A stretch of 64,000 nt of DNA, from the NCBI GenBank assembly GCA_037133755.1, contig JBAXNN010000001.1, forward strand, positions 124,001 through 188,000. Reading direction: 5' to 3'. Positions 61,027 through 64,000 of this stretch are shown in pieces; position 1 is the stretch's first letter, and every line of letters begins with the position of its first letter. Source of the stretch: F1-60-MAGs149 sp037133755 (GTDB lineage: Bacteria; Actinomycetota; Thermoleophilia; Gaiellales; F1-60-MAGs149). Both the position numbers and the translations under genes were made by a program. The notes below the pieces were generated by a model. That model worked only from the letters and a program-made list of their open reading frames with translations, was not told the origin of the DNA and ran no database searches.

Positions 61027-62710
61027 CACCCGCGAACTGCTTGGCGGGCGCTGGGCGATCTCGCTGCGCGGCTGGGTGATCAGTTCGGTTCTCTTGCTGA
61101 TCGCGCCGCTGCTCTCGTTCCGTGCTCTGCCGCACACAACACCCGGGGCGCAACTGGAAATCGGGGTCGCGCAATGGGCGCTGATCTCGGTGCTCATGCT
61201 CGTCTTTCACCTCACCGTGTTCCGCCGCAGACGGCTTGCGCCGGTGGCGATCGGTGTGGTGATCGCCTTCGCCTCGGTGCTGGGCCTCGCACGTGTGGTC
61301 GCGGTCTACGTCGTTCAGCGTGCCCAGCCCAGTCCGCCACTGGCGGCGATTGACCTGGTCCACGTCGCCATCGCGATGGTGCCCGCCACGATCGTGATCT
61401 TCCTGATGATCATCTACCTGCTCGCCATCGAGGACTGGTACGCGACAGAGCGCGAGCGCCTACTGCGCTTCGAGGTCGACGCCGAGGCCGCCCGCCTGCG
61501 TGCGCTCGGCGCGCTCGACGCCACGCGCGCCGTCGTCACCGCGCGCATCCGCGAGGATCTCGAGAGCCAGCTCGCGGGCCTCGACTCGTCCGGCGATGCA
61601 CGGCTGCAGTTGTCCGACACCGTGCTCGACGCCGCTGCCACATACGTCCGCCCCGAGAGCCATGCGCTGTGGACGCAGCGGGAGACACCGTCGCGCCGCA
61701 GCAGCTTCCGCGAACTCGAGCGCGCCAGCCTCTCCGACCCGCTGCCGCTGCTCATGCCCTTCGTGCTGTGGGCCGTGAGCGCCGGTCCGTTCGCAGTCAT
61801 CCGCACCGATATCACCCGCACCTCGCTCGCGGTCGTCGCCGTACTCGTCGGCATGCTGATCGCGTACCCGCTTGGCCGTCGAGCGATCCGCCGCTACGCA
61901 CCCGCGCCGCACTTCGGCCGCGCCCGTGCTCTCGCCGTCGCCGCGATGCTGATCGCCGGTCTGCCGACCATTGCGCTCAATCGCTTCAATCCGCGCTTCG
62001 AGACGATCAACGGCCTGCTTCTGGCGGTCGTGAGCGTCACGATGATCGTCCTGTTCACGATCATCGTCAGCTGGGCGCTGGCGGGCCAGCGCGTGCAGAG
62101 CGAGCGCCTGCGCGCCCTACGGTCACAGGCGGAGGAGGCGGAGTTTCAGCGCCTCGCCCTCGAAGCAGCCACCGAGCAGATGCAGCGCGACCTCGCGCTC
62201 TACCTCCACGGCACCGTGCAGGCCGGCCTGGTCGCCTCGGCCTACGCCATGCAAGACGCGGCTTCCCGCGGCGATGAGGTTGCGCTCGAGCACGCGATCG
62301 CCGACGCTCGTGCTGCCACTGCTCGGGTGAGCGACGAGCCTCCCACGCTCGCCGGCCCCGACCTCGCCTCGGTGCGCGCCGAGATCGACGAGACCTGGCA
62401 GGGCATGCTCACAATCCGCTGGATCCTGCCCGACGTGGAGCTCGCCGTGCCCGTCGTCGATCGGCTCGGCAACGTCGTGCGCGAGTGCCTCTCCAACGCA
62501 TCGATCCACGGCGCCGCAACCGAGGCGACCGTGCGGATCGTCGTCGAAGACGATTGCGTGATCGTAGAGGTCACCGATAACGGCAGCGGCCTCGGCGACG
62601 GCAAGCCCGGCCTCGGCAGCGCCGTGCTCAACGAGGCGACGCGCAGCCAATGGTCGATCGCGACGGTACCGACCGGTGGTGCGCAGGTGCGCGCCGTCGT
62701 GCCGGTCTGA
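61001..62710 (+). CDS. Module C multi-pass sensor histidine kinase
   Basis: 569 residues from GTG 61001, 26 bases inside the regulator gene. Same layout as modules A and B. H-box LYLHGTVQAGLVASA, N-box RECLSNASIHGAA, G-box DGKPGLGSAVLNEAT. The membrane segments are the most divergent part of the three kinases, while the catalytic core is nearly constant, as expected if each senses a different signal (inference). Confidence 0.9.
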   Translation: MPTTLSRPSTRELLGGRWAISLRGWVISSVLLLIAPLLSFRALPHTTPGAQLEIGVAQWALISVLMLVFHLTVFRRRRLAPVAIGVVIAFASVLGLARVVAVYVVQRAQPSPPLAAIDLVHVAIAMVPATIVIFLMIIYLLAIEDWYATERERLLRFEVDAEAARLRALGALDATRAVVTARIREDLESQLAGLDSSGDARLQLSDTVLDAAATYVRPESHALWTQRETPSRRSSFRELERASLSDPLPLLMPFVLWAVSAGPFAVIRTDITRTSLAVVAVLVGMLIAYPLGRRAIRRYAPAPHFGRARALAVAAMLIAGLPTIALNRFNPRFETINGLLLAVVSVTMIVLFTIIVSWALAGQRVQSERLRALRSQAEEAEFQRLALEAATEQMQRDLALYLHGTVQAGLVASAYAMQDAASRGDEVALEHAIADARAATARVSDEPPTLAGPDLASVRAEIDETWQGMLTIRWILPDVELAVPVVDRLGNVVRECLSNASIHGAATEATVRIVVEDDCVIVEVTDNGSGLGDGKPGLGSAVLNEATRSQWSIATVPTGGAQVRAVVPV

Positions 62711-62736
62711 CTACGGCGATTGCCGGGCCAGGACGC

Positions 62737-62778
62737 GCAGGTGCCGGAGAGGTCCCGCAGGACCTCTCCGGCACCTGC
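62737..62778. terminator. Strong bidirectional terminator hairpin
   Basis: Perfect 18-base stem (62737-62754 pairing with 62761-62778) and a six-base loop between the module C kinase and the convergent module D surface gene. No T run is present, so the stem strength alone supports the call. Confidence 0.7.
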
Positions 62779-62780
62779 AA

Positions 62781-63665
62781 TTACGACCGGTCGTACGTGA
62801 ACGGACCGTGGAGCGGGCTGGGGGTACTCACCGGCGTGAGCTGCAGCACATCCATGTCCGCATTGGCCCTATTTGCCCACATCCACCTGCCGCTAGCGCT
62901 GTTCGTGCAGACGACCGGATCGCTCAGATGGGATGGGTCTGAGTCGTATCCGGACACCGGGTGGCCAGCGACGTGATGGACCGTCGTGCCGCTCACTCTG
63001 TAACTCTGACGATCATTGTAGTCAGCCCGAAGACCGTCGCCGACACGCTCGGCGGGGAATTCCCCGGAGGCGGTCTTTTGGACGTACGCGGGACCGGAGC
63101 AGTCATCAGAGAGAAAGAAAATGACCTCCCGAACAATTCTGAACCCCTGCGAGCCATCCGAAACGACAAGCAACGTGTCGCCATTCACGGTGCGGTAGAA
63201 GGAGCTGACCGCGCCGGTCCAAGGATTGGCATCGGGTGCCGGTAGGGGCAACACACCGCTGACCACATTGCCATCCGCATCGCGGATCGTTACGCCACCG
63301 CCACCACCGGAGCTGCTGCCGGCCGGACCGGCAGGGCCCTGAGCGCCGGTCGCACCCTTGGGGCCGGCGGGACCCGCCGGACCCTGCGCGCCGTCCTTGC
63401 CGTCGAGCCCGTTCATCGCGCCCTTGCTGAGGTCGGAGACCTGGATGGAACCGGCCTTGATGTCGTCGCCGCCGATCGCGCCGTTGGCGATGTCGTCCGA
63501 GCTGACGGCACCATCCTTGATGTCGGACGACTGCACCGCACCGTCCTTGATCTGCGCGGAGCCGACCGAGTTGGGCGCCAGGGCGACGGCGGCGTAGCCC
63601 GTCCCTCCCAGCGCAACGAATAGTGCGAGTGTGGCGATAACGGTCGCCGCCGAAGGCTTCTTCAT
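62781..63665 (-). CDS. Module D secreted surface protein with collagen-like tract
   Basis: 294 residues. Leader MKKPSAATVIATLALFVALG, SxDIxxGAI-type repeats (about 33-80), a short collagen-like GPAGPAGPKGATGAQGPAGP tract (about 91-115) and a distinct C-terminal domain with cysteines. The N-terminal third is almost identical in DNA to the module A protein, whereas the C-terminal domains differ. TAGCGT lies six bases before the ATG. Divergent from the module D regulator. Confidence 0.8.
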   Translation of the reverse strand: MKKPSAATVIATLALFVALGGTGYAAVALAPNSVGSAQIKDGAVQSSDIKDGAVSSDDIANGAIGGDDIKAGSIQVSDLSKGAMNGLDGKDGAQGPAGPAGPKGATGAQGPAGPAGSSSGGGGGVTIRDADGNVVSGVLPLPAPDANPWTGAVSSFYRTVNGDTLLVVSDGSQGFRIVREVIFFLSDDCSGPAYVQKTASGEFPAERVGDGLRADYNDRQSYRVSGTTVHHVAGHPVSGYDSDPSHLSDPVVCTNSASGRWMWANRANADMDVLQLTPVSTPSPLHGPFTYDRS

Positions 63666-63705
63666 GCGTCCACGCTATGCCAGCCCGCAGGGCGGTTCAT
63701 CGTCG

Positions 63706-63772
63706 TGTGAGGATTCCCGTAGGTGGTTTCCCACAACTGTCGTGTTTACCGTAGACGGCGGTGAACTACACT
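63706..63772. promoter_or_regulatory. Module D divergent operator pair and promoters
   Basis: TGT-N5-T-N-(A/C)CCGTAG sites at 63706 and 63738, 32 bases apart, with the least identity between the two copies of any module. The first is 29 bases from the minus -10 TAGCGT (63677-63672). The second is 29 bases from the plus -10 TACACT (63767-63772), nine bases before the ATG at 63782. Confidence 0.62.
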
Positions 63773-63781
63773 CGCCACACG

Positions 63782-64000
63782 ATGCTCCGCGTGCTCCTGC
63801 TCGAGGACGAAACCCTGCTGCGCCTCACCCTCGCGTCGACGCTGCCCGACGAGACGATGACCGTCGTCGGCGCGTTCGAGGACGCCAAGAGCGCGGTCGC
63901 CGCGGCCGCCGAGACGCCGTTCGACGTGCTCGTCACCGACCTCAACCTCACCACCGGCTCGGGGCCGAATGGCATCGCCGTCGCCACGGTGGTGCGCCGT
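63782..64000 (+). CDS. Module D response regulator, 5' part only
   Basis: The first 73 residues of a fourth regulator, with LLEDET and Asp53 in VLVTDLNL, very close to module C in DNA. The window ends inside the receiver domain, so the DNA-binding part cannot be compared. A downstream kinase is expected by analogy. Confidence 0.88.
   Translation, partial: MLRVLLLEDETLLRLTLASTLPDETMTVVGAFEDAKSAVAAAAETPFDVLVTDLNLTTGSGPNGIAVATVVRR

Noticed and set aside
48862..63665. Sortase (LPXTG) anchoring of the surface proteins
   Set aside because: The C-termini were read for LPXTG, a hydrophobic stretch and a basic tail; none of the surface proteins has them.

Overview
This is a GC-rich window. The gene content (14-subunit-type complex I genes, DtxR-type metalloregulator, RarA, RlmN) and the secreted proteins that open with MKKPSAATVIA followed by an ALFVALGGTGYAA core point to a high-GC actinobacterium. 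I infer a Thermoleophilia/Solirubrobacterales-like lineage, because that N-terminus is typical there. The presence of complex I, AhpE-type peroxiredoxin and flavin-linked demethylases suggests aerobic respiration. No rRNA, tRNA, CRISPR array or complete insertion sequence was seen, and no gene-free stretch exceeds 300 bases.

Layout. 1-2641 (minus) is the start of a nuoABCD operon, with nuoD cut by the window edge. 2868-10017 is a housekeeping block: ErpA-type Fe-S carrier, S4 RNA-binding protein, M20 peptidase, DtxR regulator, a ParE/Phd-type toxin-antitoxin pair, transketolase and rarA. 10088-14962 (minus) is a two-component system followed by a delta-60-repeat/fibronectin-III secreted protein. 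15168-17918 carries a peroxiredoxin, a beta-carbonic anhydrase, an MscS channel and a metallophosphoesterase.

17995-32525 is a C1/methylated-amine region. It holds an FAD amine oxidase, a GntR regulator, a non-pyrrolysine MttB-family methyltransferase, an IclR regulator, a corrinoid protein, MetV- and MetF-type methylene-THF reductase subunits, a methyl-THF:corrinoid methyltransferase, an ASKHA corrinoid activator, a DUF1638 protein, a dimethylglycine-dehydrogenase-like protein, an aminotransferase and a D-2-hydroxyacid dehydrogenase, closed by a strong terminator. I read it as corrinoid-dependent glycine betaine demethylation to THF followed by oxidative demethylation, in an apparently aerobic host.

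32653-45409 is mixed: a 1018-residue secreted protein, an AbrB-like protein, an MFS transporter, trehalose-phosphatase, paired half-size TauE/SafE proteins, acetyl-CoA synthetase, an M23 peptidase, rlmN and an SRPBCC protein. Two different palindromic repeat elements lie here.

45514-64000 is the most unusual part: a tandem array of four modules, the last cut by the window edge. In each module a minus-strand secreted surface protein is divergent from a NarL-type response regulator, and in the three complete modules that regulator overlaps a multi-pass histidine kinase by 26 bases. Every divergent intergenic region carries a pair of TGT-N5-T-N-(A/C)CC sites, 32 or 33 bases apart, placed 29 bases from the surface-gene -10 box. 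In three modules they are also 29 bases from the regulator -10 box, and in the fourth 40. Operator sequence and regulator recognition helix both change from module to module, which suggests insulated paralogous circuits that each control their own surface protein. A fifth copy of one operator type precedes a 1532-residue surface protein.
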